The notes: a model not told the origin generated them from the sequence alone. A stretch of DNA of 8,151 bases from Legionella genomosp. 1 (GCA_945867185.1 CAMBHM010000062.1:1-8151), one strand, 5' to 3'. Counted from the first letter of the stretch, positions 1 through 6,682 are shown. Numbers and translations are program-made.

Positions 1-130
1 CGACCTCGTAGGAACTGATATACGGAGAGAACTAAGGTCTGCTCGACTTTTGAAACCTAATTTCCTGTTTGTGATCTTGGTTGATCTCTGGGGGCATTCT
101 GGTGTGGTTTTTTAGGATGACTCATTAAAA

Positions 131-256
131 ATGAAATTATGCCTGAAAATTCGTGTCAAGCTTTTTTTAATTTTTTTAGGGGTGAGCAGTTACCCTATTT
201 TCATAATTGTTGCTCTTTCATGGCAGTTCTTTGATTATTTAATTATCAGCGTTTGA
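131..256 (+). CDS. possible 41-residue membrane peptide (weak)
   Basis: An ATG opens 41 codons ending in TGA. The predicted peptide starts with a basic stretch (MKLCLKIRVK) followed by two hydrophobic runs, so it would be a very short membrane peptide or a broken N-terminus of a sensor or membrane protein. The only Shine-Dalgarno-like match (AGGA) lies about 13 bases upstream of the ATG, which is too far for a good site. AT-rich, T-rich DNA yields hydrophobic ORFs by chance, so this is recorded only as a candidate. The rest of bases 1-285 contains open but uninformative frames running off the left edge on both strands, T-runs at about 163-178, and no clear terminator for the neighbouring reductase. 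Confidence 0.18.
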   Translation: MKLCLKIRVKLFLIFLGVSSYPIFIIVALSWQFFDYLIISV

Positions 257-285
257 ATTATACCTCCAATACACATTTTTTCCTC

Positions 286-1254
286 TTAAACCTCCATATT
301 AAATTCAGCGGGATATTGCATGCCCATGGTTGCATCTTTAGGAATTAATTGAGCAATTTCTTCAAGCTCAGCTGCTGATAAATGAACATCAAGAGCGCCT
401 ATATTTTCATTTAAACGTTCTATGGAGCGAGTCCCAGGAATAGGTGCTATATGCTTGTTTTGTGCTAATAACCAAGCCAATGCTAATTGCGCCGGTGTGC
501 AGCCCTTTCGTTTTGCAAATTCAATTTGTTTATCCAACACATGCAAATTATGCTCTAAGTTAGCCCCTTGGAATTTGGGTAGCATCGGACGAAAATCCCC
601 ATCTTCAAATTTATCTGTATTTCGAAATTTTCCAGATAAAAAACCACGCCCGAGTGGGCTATAAGGAACAAAGCCTATATCCATTGCTTGGCAAGCTTTC
701 AAAATTGCATTTTCAGGCTTTCTTTCCCATAGAGAATACTCACACTGCAAGGCAGTAATAGGATGAACCTTAACCGCTCGTTCTAAGGTTTTTACAGTGA
801 TTTCTGATAAGCCTACATAGCGAATCTTGCCGGCTTTGACTAAATCAGCAAAAGCACCGACTGATTCTTCAATAGGAATGTCTTTTTCTGCTCGATGCAG
901 ATAATAAAGATCAATAACATCAACGCCTAAACGTTCTAAACTCTTATCACATGCTTTTTTAATGTGCGCAGGTGACGCATCGACTTTTCCTAAACCGACA
1001 AGGCCACATTTAGTTGCTAGAACCACCTTTTCTCGCAAACCACCTGCCAAAGCCTTGCCAATCAACGTTTCATTATGACCATCACCATAGACATCTGCCG
1101 TATCGATAAAAGTGATTCCTCGATCAATAGCATGATAAATGGTTTTGATTGATTGCTGATCATCAAAACGACCATAACCCATCGACATCCCCATACAGCC
1201 TAAGCCAAGTGCCGAGACTTCCAATTTAAACTGTCCTAATTTTCGTTTTTGCAT
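286..1254 (-). CDS. aldo/keto reductase, NADPH-dependent type
   Basis: A cytosolic 322-residue single-domain TIM-barrel oxidoreductase. Proteins of this group reduce aldehydes and ketones with NADPH; the physiological substrate cannot be read from sequence. The catalytic tetrad of the family is visible: Asp51 and Tyr56 in the FIDTADVYG segment, Lys82 in ATKCG, and His120 in YYLHRAE. The N-terminus (KLGQFKLEVSALGLGCMGMS) and the C-terminal cofactor segment (PIPGTRSIERLNEN) match the bacterial AKRs close to the plant auxin-induced and yeast-type reductases. Length is normal and nothing is broken. The ATG is supported by GAGAGG at 1260-1265, five bases upstream. It is monocistronic: a promoter-like pair lies at 1329-1357, and the next minus-strand gene ends 241 bases upstream. 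Confidence is high for the family and low for the substrate. Confidence 0.93.
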   Translation of the reverse strand: MQKRKLGQFKLEVSALGLGCMGMSMGYGRFDDQQSIKTIYHAIDRGITFIDTADVYGDGHNETLIGKALAGGLREKVVLATKCGLVGLGKVDASPAHIKKACDKSLERLGVDVIDLYYLHRAEKDIPIEESVGAFADLVKAGKIRYVGLSEITVKTLERAVKVHPITALQCEYSLWERKPENAILKACQAMDIGFVPYSPLGRGFLSGKFRNTDKFEDGDFRPMLPKFQGANLEHNLHVLDKQIEFAKRKGCTPAQLALAWLLAQNKHIAPIPGTRSIERLNENIGALDVHLSAAELEEIAQLIPKDATMGMQYPAEFNMEV

Positions 1255-1328
1255 AATATCCTCTCTTTTATTATTGCTAAAGAGTTAGCCAAGAATATGT
1301 TTTTGCTAAGTCACCTTATGGATTAAAA

Positions 1329-1357
1329 AATATACATTGTGGTATAATCTAAGCCAA
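1329..1357 (-). promoter_or_regulatory. sigma70-type promoter for the aldo/keto reductase
   Basis: On the minus strand, TTGGCT (1352-1357) and TATATT (1329-1334) are separated by 17 bases, about 75 bases before the start codon. An overlapping alternative is TTGCCT with TATACC 18 bases later, slightly further upstream. A plus-strand TATAAT occurs at 1343-1348 but lacks a -35 partner at proper spacing. The remaining intergenic sequence (1255-1495) shows no other convincing feature. Confidence 0.5.
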
Positions 1358-1495
1358 TATTTCAAGGCAACAGTTTTTCATAGTCATCGACGCTGGGCTT
1401 CTTTGGCAAATGCCTTTGCTTTTCTTTGCCTGAAGGAAATAACTCCCATAAGAAAAATCTTAACCCCTTTCTGCAGACATGCTCGCACCCCTCAC

Positions 1496-2521
1496 TTACA
1501 ATTTCGATCTTGGGCGCTCAGAACTAAAGCTAGCGGTATGTTCCTTTGCCATAATATCCTTTGCCATCATTTCAATAAATCGCATACACATCGCAAAAGA
1601 GGCTCCACTATGTCCATCACAATCATCCGCAGATTGGACAGCTGGATGCCTATAAACGGCCTGTAAAGATTCAGGGCTTGAAAACATAAACCCAAGCTCT
1701 CCCGGCCCTTTTAGAACAATATCCCAAAGCTTTAGTTTTGTAATAACCACATAAAGTACGAATACAGTATGAGGGCATCCACATTCTACAAGATCTTCCT
1801 CGCTCTTTGGACCCATTTTATACCAAGGGGAATTAAGGTCAAAACCATAACCAGATTTATAATCAGTTAACAAATTCAATTTTAGCATCGCTCGCTTCTC
1901 TCGACGCTTAGCTGAAGCCAGTTCTTCTAACCGTGAAAGCTCTTCTGTCCGTAATCCTTCAGTGACAAGTGCCTCTTGAAAAGGCTTAGGATCAAGATTA
2001 TCGATGGTTATACCCGATAAAATTGATCGTGCGTATTTTTCTTGTTTGTTTTCAATGAGATAGTCGCATGACGCTTTAGTTATGAGCTTCATTAGTTTTT
2101 GGTCAGCTAGAAGAAGAATATTTTTTGCATAATATTTAACAAGTTGGTCGGTATCAATTCTAAAGTGGAGGGGACTAATACCTTTTAAAGTAACCGCTTT
2201 AAGCTTAGGTAAACTTTTTCGAAAACGTGAAAATGCTAAATTTTCAATATCCTGATGGCCTGATATATCAACGTGTTGTACTTCAGGGCACTTCGATAAA
2301 GCCTTTGTAAAGGGTGAGTCCAGTCCATAATAAGTCTCCATCGTAATTTTTGATCGATACCCAGACAAATCTAGTTTGGTTAATGGAGCAACAGATATGG
2401 ATTGTAGTTGTTCTATATAAGTCGCAATAGATGTTGGTTTATTGGATTCAGTCAACAATTTTCGTGAAGGAACTAATGTGTTAAAAAATCGTGGAAGATA
2501 TAACGCGGTTCTTGGTAGCAT
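1496..2521 (-). CDS. leucine-rich-repeat-like orphan, candidate secreted effector
   Basis: This 341-residue protein belongs to no family I recognise. Residues 47-116 contain about three degenerate leucine-rich-repeat units (LTKLDLSGY, VQHVDISGH, LKAVTLKGI), a fold used for protein binding. Residues 120-215 look helical, with a charged, coiled-coil-like stretch near 182-215. The C-terminal third has several Cys residues (246, 248, 300, 311) and a hydrophobic segment near 252-262. The N-terminal 24 residues carry Arg and Lys and no acidic residue, but there is no Sec signal peptide. The last three residues are Ser-Lys-Leu, preceded by Arg-Pro-Arg. The start ATG has AAGGA eight bases upstream. 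No operon partner is seen, and it lies beside an island remnant. Repeats without a signal peptide, orphan status and the eukaryote-like C-terminal tripeptide fit a translocated effector such as those of type IV secretion systems, but this is inference. It could also be an ordinary cytosolic protein. Confidence 0.75.
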   Translation of the reverse strand: MLPRTALYLPRFFNTLVPSRKLLTESNKPTSIATYIEQLQSISVAPLTKLDLSGYRSKITMETYYGLDSPFTKALSKCPEVQHVDISGHQDIENLAFSRFRKSLPKLKAVTLKGISPLHFRIDTDQLVKYYAKNILLLADQKLMKLITKASCDYLIENKQEKYARSILSGITIDNLDPKPFQEALVTEGLRTEELSRLEELASAKRREKRAMLKLNLLTDYKSGYGFDLNSPWYKMGPKSEEDLVECGCPHTVFVLYVVITKLKLWDIVLKGPGELGFMFSSPESLQAVYRHPAVQSADDCDGHSGASFAMCMRFIEMMAKDIMAKEHTASFSSERPRSKL

Positions 2522-2531
2522 GAGAAAGTTC

Positions 2532-2555
2532 CTTTATAGCGCATGGCTTTATAGC
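2532..2555 (-). promoter_or_regulatory. tandem 9-bp repeats in the leader of the LRR gene
   Basis: GCTATAAAG (minus strand) occurs twice, at 2547-2555 and 2532-2540, with a 15-base period, just before the start codon at 2521. Each copy holds TATAAA, a possible -10 element. The copy nearer the gene also supplies the AAAGGA ribosome-binding region. No good -35 sits at 17 bases: TTGCAG is 19 bases from the nearer copy and TGTCGC 17 from the farther one. The repeat could be a promoter or regulator site, or chance. Confidence 0.25.
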
Positions 2556-2665
2556 TAACTGCAATTCATACGCGACAGTCCTAGACAAGTTGTGTACGGG
2601 ACAGCCTGGTTAATCCGAGACTAAAGTGGACCCCATCGGTGAGATAGTAATTCGTCCCTTTTAAG

Positions 2666-2690
2666 ATGGAGTGCGAACGTCTCACTCCAT
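2666..2690. other. perfect 8-bp inverted repeat (hairpin)
   Basis: ATGGAGTG at 2666-2673 is the exact reverse complement of CACTCCAT at 2683-2690, with a 9-base loop. On the minus strand it begins at the last codons of the 47-codon ORF below, so its position suits a transcript end. Neither side has a proper T-run (CTTAAAAGG on the minus side), so a rho-independent terminator is not established. Confidence 0.35.
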
Positions 2691-2825
2691 GCCCAAGATC
2701 TTATCAAATAGTCGGCCAGTGTGCAATGCGCTAAACACATCGCCCTCAATTAGCTCAGGATATGCGCCGCCATAAGCTTTACCATATTTTATAAGCCTCG
2801 ACCTTGGGCATACCCGTTTGGCCAT
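2682..2825 (-). other. 47-codon ORF, probable gene remnant
   Basis: An ATG-to-TGA frame of 47 codons begins MAKRVC and ends DKILGME. It has no ribosome-binding sequence. A second open frame, offset by one base, runs leftward from about 2940 to a stop at 2779-2781 and overlaps it (segment FGAFSRQVNFGYGQ). The two may be halves of one frameshifted gene, or chance frames. I recognise no family in either. The remainder of 2522-3020 shows only the hairpins, the promoter-like sites and unexplained sequence. Confidence 0.2.
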
Positions 2826-2891
2826 AACCAAAATTTACTTGTCGTGAAAAAGCACCGAAATAACCAGCGCTATGCTTCCTGAACACAATAT

Positions 2892-2918
2892 AAAAAAGGT
2901 TGCTTGAAACGCAACTTC
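2892..2918 (-). terminator. rho-independent terminator, minus strand
   Basis: On the minus strand GTTGC (2899-2903 complement) and GCAAC (2911-2915) form the core stem with a 7-base loop. It can be extended by AAG/CTT pairs around a single bulge, and a run of six T follows directly (2892-2897). No intact minus-strand gene lies upstream of it. It would therefore end either read-through from the tRNA promoter or a very short RNA from the promoter-like site at 2932-2960. Confidence 0.5.
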
Positions 2919-2931
2919 CTCTGTAACCCTT

Positions 2932-2960
2932 ATTTTATAGAATAAAACATTGATCTACAA
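2932..2960 (-). promoter_or_regulatory. promoter-like pair facing left, divergent from alpA
   Basis: On the minus strand TTGTAG (2955-2960) and TAAAAT (2932-2937) are 17 bases apart. A start about seven bases on would give a transcript of only about 35 bases before the terminator at 2892-2918. This could be a small RNA, an attenuated leader of the decayed sequence beyond, or a chance match in AT-rich DNA. Confidence 0.25.
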
Positions 2961-2978
2961 AAAACGATATGTTTTAAT
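2950..2978 (+). promoter_or_regulatory. candidate promoter for the AlpA-like gene
   Basis: TTGATC (2950-2955) and TTTAAT (2973-2978) are 17 bases apart and 43 bases before the ATG; TTAATA at 18 bases is an alternative -10. The -35 overlaps the oppositely facing promoter-like pair, giving a compact divergent arrangement. Confidence 0.35.
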
Positions 2979-3020
2979 AACAACACAAATCGTGCTTATG
3001 TTTTGATTGGAGTTGTTTTT

Positions 3021-3320
3021 ATGCGAGAACCAAACCTACATGCATTACCCCAGAAACTCTTATTCATTACTGATGTTGAAAGAACTATCGGTCGCCACAG
3101 ACTAACACTCCGGCGGTGGTGGATGGCTGGAAAGTTCCCCAAGCCTGTCAAACTAAACGGTACCTCATTGGCCTGGCATTCAGACACAGTCGATCGGTGG
3201 ATTTATCAAAATATGAATATCAGCAGCGAACAAAGAAAAGTGGATCTGGGTACAGAGTATGCAACTTTTTCGAAGTGTACCCAAAAGTGTACCCATGGAT
3301 TTGTTGTGGCCGAAAATTAA
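3021..3320 (+). CDS. AlpA-family MerR-like excisionase/transcription regulator
   Basis: A 99-residue protein whose residues about 10-67 form an AlpA-type helix-turn-helix (segments FITDVERTIGRHRLTLRRWW, GKFPKPVKL, AWHSDTVDRWI). Phage P4 AlpA and relatives bind DNA near integration modules and activate integrase or excision genes; that role is inferred here. The ATG at 3021 is preferred over an upstream TTG at 3003 because GGAG (3009-3012) lies eight bases before it. The core family domain ends near residue 67. The last 30 residues are low in family features and are encoded across the GTGTACCC repeats, so the reading frame probably runs into attachment-site DNA. The stop lies 21 bases from the tRNA 3' end. 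No integrase accompanies it, which suggests a leftover of an element. Confidence 0.82.
   Translation: MREPNLHALPQKLLFITDVERTIGRHRLTLRRWWMAGKFPKPVKLNGTSLAWHSDTVDRWIYQNMNISSEQRKVDLGTEYATFSKCTQKCTHGFVVAEN
3273..3295 (+). repeat. direct repeats AAGTGTACCCA, possible integrase arm sites
   Basis: AAGTGTACCCA occurs at 3273-3283 and again at 3285-3295, a 12-base period. An inverted partial copy (TGGGTAC) lies at 3247-3253. The repeats stand about 50-70 bases from the tRNA 3' end and inside the 3' part of the AlpA-like ORF. Short repeated GGGTAC-type motifs close to a tRNA attachment site are typical of arm-type binding sites for tyrosine recombinases; here the function is inferred. Confidence 0.5.
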
Positions 3321-3341
3321 ATTGCAACTAATTGATTTTAC

Positions 3342-3417
3342 TGGTGCCGTTGTGCGGAATCGAACCGCAGACCTATTGATTACGAATCAATTGCTCTACC
3401 AACTGAGCTACAACGGC
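3342..3417 (-). tRNA. tRNA-Thr (anticodon CGU)
   Basis: A complete 76-base cloverleaf on the minus strand. The acceptor stem GCCGTTG/CAACGGC pairs fully. The D-arm is GCTC...GAGC, the anticodon stem is ATTGA/TCAAT around the loop TTCGTAA, and the T-arm is TGCGG-TTCGATT-CCGCA. The anticodon is at 3382-3384 and reads ACG threonine codons. Discriminator A and the 3' CCA are encoded. Its 3' end faces the AlpA-like gene and the GTGTACCC repeats, as expected if the T-arm and acceptor region served as an attachment site and was restored by integration. Confidence 0.97.
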
Positions 3418-3427
3418 AACGATGCGA

Positions 3428-3457
3428 AGTATATACTGGCTATCACAAAGGGTGCAA
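3428..3457 (-). promoter_or_regulatory. promoter of tRNA-Thr
   Basis: On the minus strand TTGCAC (3452-3457) and TATACT (3428-3433) are 18 bases apart. The -10 ends 10 bases before the mature tRNA 5' end, so the primary transcript would carry only a few extra 5' bases. Confidence 0.6.
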
Positions 3458-3506
3458 TATCCTCTGGTCCGATTACTTGTGCTTCAAATTATAAATGCCC
3501 TCTTAA

Positions 3507-3535
3507 TTGCCAAAGCGTTTTATTAAGGGTATCTT
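3507..3535 (+). promoter_or_regulatory. sigma70-type promoter of the small exported protein
   Basis: TTGCCA (3507-3512) and TATCTT (3530-3535) are exactly 17 bases apart. The predicted start is about 20 bases before the ATG at 3564, leaving a short leader that contains the strong AGGAG. Confidence 0.55.
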
Positions 3536-3563
3536 ATTCAAGATTTCATTACAGGAGAGTTGT

Positions 3564-3950
3564 ATGTTAAAAAAAATAGGGTTTGCTTTATTGTATGTAG
3601 TCAGTGCGTGTGTCACGCAAGCCTACGCAACCACTAACCATGTGTTCACCCAAGGTCCTGCGGTTGAATATGAACTGCTTCCTAATGATCCACAAGTGTT
3701 TTCCAATGTGTTTTTTTGGGGTATCAAAGCCACTTGTACCATCATCAGCGATGTTCCAAATAACGTGATTGCAGTGAAAATGTTGCGAAAAACAGGATCA
3801 GTCAATGATATCCAGCTAAACGCTGGCGATGGCATGACCCTCCTATTCCAACCAAATGACAAACTGTATATTTATGCGGAATCAGGTGCCAAGGTGGAAT
3901 TGATGAATCTCGGAGACGTAACGATCCGAGCCAGTTGCGCTGCAGGCTAG
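3564..3950 (+). CDS. small exported protein of unknown function
   Basis: A 128-residue precursor. Residues 1-22 form a classic Sec signal peptide: MLKK, a hydrophobic core, then QAYA as the signal peptidase I site, leaving a mature protein of about 106 residues in the periplasm or outside the cell. The mature part looks like a compact beta-rich domain with alternating hydrophobic residues (VIAVKML, LLFQPNDKLYIYA, VELMNL). It has just two cysteines, in KATCTII and RASCAAG, which could form one disulfide. No lipobox follows the hydrophobic core. The start is chosen over an upstream in-frame TTG at 3507 because AGGAG (3553-3557) lies six bases before the ATG and the signal peptide begins there. 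It stands alone, convergent with prfC. I do not recognise a family. Confidence 0.85.
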   Translation: MLKKIGFALLYVVSACVTQAYATTNHVFTQGPAVEYELLPNDPQVFSNVFFWGIKATCTIISDVPNNVIAVKMLRKTGSVNDIQLNAGDGMTLLFQPNDKLYIYAESGAKVELMNLGDVTIRASCAAG

Positions 3951-3965
3951 CCGATAAAACTGTGG

Positions 3966-3996
3966 GAGCGCAGATGGTTTTAACCAATCTGCTCTC
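3966..3996. terminator. hairpin between convergent genes, possible shared terminator
   Basis: GCAGAT (3970-3975) pairs with ATCTGC (3987-3992). The stem continues inward through GGTT/AACC past one bulged A, and outward through GAG/CTC past one mismatch. It sits in the 75-base gap between the stops of the exported-protein gene and prfC, so it could end both transcripts. T-runs are weak: on the minus strand AGTTTTA follows the stem after a few bases, and on the plus strand none follows. Confidence 0.4.
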
Positions 3997-4025
3997 TAAC
4001 AGCCATGACTCGGATGCTGCAATAA

Positions 4026-5600
4026 TCAATGCTCCCGCGTGGCAGAAAACTCAACCTTCGGATGACGCTCCATGGCCAACGACAAGTTCACGCGAGTGGG
4101 GGCTAAATAAATTAATGTATCACTGCCATCTAGTGCTAAATTATCAAAGGCTTTGATTCGAAACTCCTCCATGGCTTTTGGATCGTTGGCATAAACCCAG
4201 CGCGCAGAAGACACACTGACCGGCTCATAAAGACAATCTACGTTATATTCATGTTTCAATCGATGCGCAACGACATCAAACTGCAATACCCCTACAGCAC
4301 CTAAAATCAGTTGATTGCTATTTAGTGGTCGAAACACTTGTGTTGCACCCTCTTCTGAAAGCTCTATCAATCCTTTCATCAATGCTTTGCTCTTTAAAGG
4401 GTCGTTTAATCGAACCAAGCGAAATAGCTCCGGCGCAAAATTGGGAATACCGATGAATTTTAATATCTCCCCTTCGCTGAACGTGTCCCCAATTCGTATC
4501 GTCCCATGATTATGTAATCCAATGATGTCACCTGCAAGCGCACTCTCTGCATGTGTCCTATCACCTGCCATAAACGTTAATGCATTAGCTATTTGTACCT
4601 CTTTACTTAAGCGCAAATGGCTCAGCTTCATGCCTTTTTTATAGGCCCCAGAACAAATGCGTAAGAAAGCAATCCGGTCACGATGCTTAGGATCCATGTT
4701 AGCTTGAATTTTAAATACAAATCCTGAAAATTTTTCTTCTTCTGGCCTCACTGATCGCTCAACCGTTGCACGCGGCATCGGGCCTGGCGCATAACTTGCA
4801 AAATCATCCAACAATTCTTTGATCCCAAAATTGTTAATAGCAGATCCGAAATACACAGGCGTCAGCTTTCCTGATAAATATTTTTCCAAATTGAACACGT
4901 GTGAAGCTCCTTTCACCAACTCGATCTCATCACGTAATTCAATGGCCAATTCCCCTAATAATTCATCCACCATAGGGTTACTCAAGCCTTGTATTTGTAA
5001 GGCATCTTGTTTCTGTGCATTTTTGCCAGACTGATAAAGATACAATCTATCCTGGTATAAATGATAAATACCTCTAAATCGCTTCCCCATACCAATGGGC
5101 CAAGTCACTGGAGCACATTGAATCTTTAAGACAGATTCGACCTCATCTAACAAATCAATAGGCTCACGTCCCTCCCTATCTAATTTATTAATGAACGTCA
5201 TAATGGGGGTGTCTCTCAGTCGACAAACATCCATCAATTTCACTGTCCGTTCCTCCACCCCTTTGGCGACATCGATCACCATGAGCGCAGAATCCACAGC
5301 CGTTAATGTACGATAGGTATCTTCAGAGAAATCTTCATGACCGGGTGTGTCGAGCAAGTTCATCACAAAACCAAGATGCATAAATTGCATCACTGAGGTC
5401 GTAATGGAAATACCGCGTTCTTTCTCCATGTCCATCCAATCGGAAGTTGCATGTCTCGTCGCCTTACGACCTTTGACCGTGCCCGCCAATTGAATAGCAC
5501 CTCCAAACAACAATAATTTTTCAGTGACCGTTGTTTTCCCCGCATCGGGATGAGAAATAATGGCAAAAGTTCGCCGATTTTTAAATTCTTGAAAAGCCAT
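4026..5600 (-). CDS. prfC: peptide chain release factor 3 (RF3)
   Basis: A translational GTPase of 524 residues (about 529 in Escherichia coli). It removes RF1 or RF2 from the ribosome after peptide release. The G domain shows the P-loop SHPDAGKTT (residues 16-24), [10 protein letters not shown] as switch I, DTPGH as the G3 motif and NKLDRE as G4. Domains II and III follow, with the RF3-typical segments [20 protein letters not shown] and VYANDPKA. An in-frame ATG at 5666 would add 22 residues overlapping the upstream gene. The ATG at 5600 is chosen because [20 protein letters not shown] is where RF3 proteins begin. Its Shine-Dalgarno is weak and distant (TAGGAA, about 12 bases). Only 19 bases separate it from the upstream hydrolase gene, so it is probably co-transcribed. 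Confidence 0.96.
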   Translation of the reverse strand: MAFQEFKNRRTFAIISHPDAGKTTVTEKLLLFGGAIQLAGTVKGRKATRHATSDWMDMEKERGISITTSVMQFMHLGFVMNLLDTPGHEDFSEDTYRTLTAVDSALMVIDVAKGVEERTVKLMDVCRLRDTPIMTFINKLDREGREPIDLLDEVESVLKIQCAPVTWPIGMGKRFRGIYHLYQDRLYLYQSGKNAQKQDALQIQGLSNPMVDELLGELAIELRDEIELVKGASHVFNLEKYLSGKLTPVYFGSAINNFGIKELLDDFASYAPGPMPRATVERSVRPEEEKFSGFVFKIQANMDPKHRDRIAFLRICSGAYKKGMKLSHLRLSKEVQIANALTFMAGDRTHAESALAGDIIGLHNHGTIRIGDTFSEGEILKFIGIPNFAPELFRLVRLNDPLKSKALMKGLIELSEEGATQVFRPLNSNQLILGAVGVLQFDVVAHRLKHEYNVDCLYEPVSVSSARWVYANDPKAMEEFRIKAFDNLALDGSDTLIYLAPTRVNLSLAMERHPKVEFSATREH

Positions 5601-5619
5601 AAAGGGAGATGTTCCTACG

Positions 5620-6681
5620 TTAGGAGTCGCACATAAAAAAGGGCAGTTCTGGGCGTCCACACTCAAAATATGTTGAAACTTGCAGCGGAGTCACAAGCGT
5701 AAGCGTTTTTGGTTGCCAGCGCGGCGATTTGTCTTTATCTACCAACAAAGCACGAATACCTTCATAAAAATCATGATCTCGCATAAAATGCCCTGCCAAA
5801 CAATAATCCATGTGTAAACAGTCAGCCAAACTCATCCCCCGAGCTTTATGTAATTGTGCCCAAGTGACAGCCAAGCTGAGTGGGGATTTTTGATGCAACG
5901 TTTCTAAAGTATTCTGCTGCCAAGGATCTTCTGAGTCGCTCAGTTGAGCAAAAAGAGTCTCCAGTTGTTCCACTCCAAAATAAGTATCAATCACTGAACA
6001 TAGAGGCACTAACGAGGCTACCACAGGTTCAATGCTCAGCGCATTCAAACACGCATCAACTGTCTGATACACATCAGTCGATAAATCCGCATCCAACAGG
6101 CATTGTACCACACTCTCTTTTTGTTCGCTTCTAATAAGGTGTTTAACAAGGCCAGCTGCCCTGGCATCCTCTGCATGCAATCGATGCCCCGTTAAACCCA
6201 AATAAAGACCCATTGATCCTGGACACTTAGATAGAAGAAAGCTCGCCCCAATATCTGGAAAAAAACCGATACTGGTTTCAGGCATCGCAAACTGAAATTT
6301 TTCTGTAGCAACAGGATGCGATCCATGCAAAGCAATCCCCACCCCGCCGCCTAAAGTAACACCGTCCATTAGCGCAATATAAGGTTTTTGAAAATGATGG
6401 ATAAAATGATTCAAACGATATTCATGCCAAAAAAATTGCATCTGCTGTTCGTGTGCCTCTTCTGCATCATACAAAGAACGCACATCGCCTCCCGCACAAA
6501 ATGCTTTCCCCTCTGCTGCTTGAATCACCACTGCGTGAATAGCCGGATCATCTTTCCAAACATGTAATTGATGTTGCATGGCTAGAATCATTGGCAAGGT
6601 CAAAGCGTTCAAAGCTTGGGGACGATTCAAGGTAATCAATCCCAGATGACGTTTAGAAGAAAATAAAATGTCCTCTGTCAT
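5620..6681 (-). CDS. 3-hydroxyisobutyryl-CoA hydrolase (HIBCH-type crotonase)
   Basis: A crotonase-superfamily thioesterase of 353 residues, the length of HIBCH proteins and about 95 longer than simple hydratases. It would hydrolyse 3-hydroxyisobutyryl-CoA to free 3-hydroxyisobutyrate in valine breakdown. The oxyanion-hole segments are [13 protein letters not shown] (residues 59-71) and TLGGGVG (109-115). The hydrolase signature [14 protein letters not shown] carries Glu135 and Asp143, the positions of the catalytic acids in HIBCH enzymes. The C-terminal extension typical of this subgroup is present. The ATG lies one base after the stop of the hydratase gene, with AAAGGGG six to seven bases upstream inside that gene's end, so the two are translationally close. 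The earlier plant-type annotation of such proteins as enoyl-CoA hydratases is less apt. Confidence 0.92.
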   Translation of the reverse strand: MTEDILFSSKRHLGLITLNRPQALNALTLPMILAMQHQLHVWKDDPAIHAVVIQAAEGKAFCAGGDVRSLYDAEEAHEQQMQFFWHEYRLNHFIHHFQKPYIALMDGVTLGGGVGIALHGSHPVATEKFQFAMPETSIGFFPDIGASFLLSKCPGSMGLYLGLTGHRLHAEDARAAGLVKHLIRSEQKESVVQCLLDADLSTDVYQTVDACLNALSIEPVVASLVPLCSVIDTYFGVEQLETLFAQLSDSEDPWQQNTLETLHQKSPLSLAVTWAQLHKARGMSLADCLHMDYCLAGHFMRDHDFYEGIRALLVDKDKSPRWQPKTLTLVTPLQVSTYFECGRPELPFFMCDS

Positions 6682-6682
6682 C

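Larger units (their letters stand above)
2522..3345. mobile_element. remnant of an integrative element at tRNA-Thr
   Basis: This stretch lies directly downstream of the tRNA-Thr 3' end, the usual target of tyrosine-recombinase elements. It contains an AlpA-family regulator, GTGTACCC repeats resembling integrase arm sites, and about 500 bases with no intact gene. No integrase is present and no second copy of the tRNA 3' end was found elsewhere in the window, so the far boundary is unknown. The LRR gene and the aldo/keto reductase may be cargo of the same element. The left limit given here is only the edge of the gene-poor segment. Confidence 0.4.

Noticed and set aside
165..215. T-runs with a TAGGG/CCCTA hairpin as terminator of the reductase gene
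   Set aside because: On the minus strand the hairpin is followed by A-rich, not T-rich, sequence, so it does not fit a rho-independent terminator for that gene.
1337..1666. 109-codon plus-strand frame
   Set aside because: It overlaps the reductase promoter region and the 3' end of the LRR gene in antisense, has no ribosome site and shows no domain features.
2610..2650. Sequence around GTGGACCCCA resembling an insertion-sequence end
   Set aside because: The motif vaguely recalls IS3-type ends, but no matching inverted end, target duplication or transposase frame is visible.
3259..3570. 103-codon plus-strand frame crossing the tRNA gene
   Set aside because: It is read antisense through tRNA-Thr and its promoter; such frames commonly arise from tRNA sequence and have no ribosome site.
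5601..5666. Upstream ATG of prfC giving a 22-residue N-terminal extension
   Set aside because: It overlaps the end of the hydrolase gene and RF3 proteins begin at the MAFQEF position; the extension has no family support.
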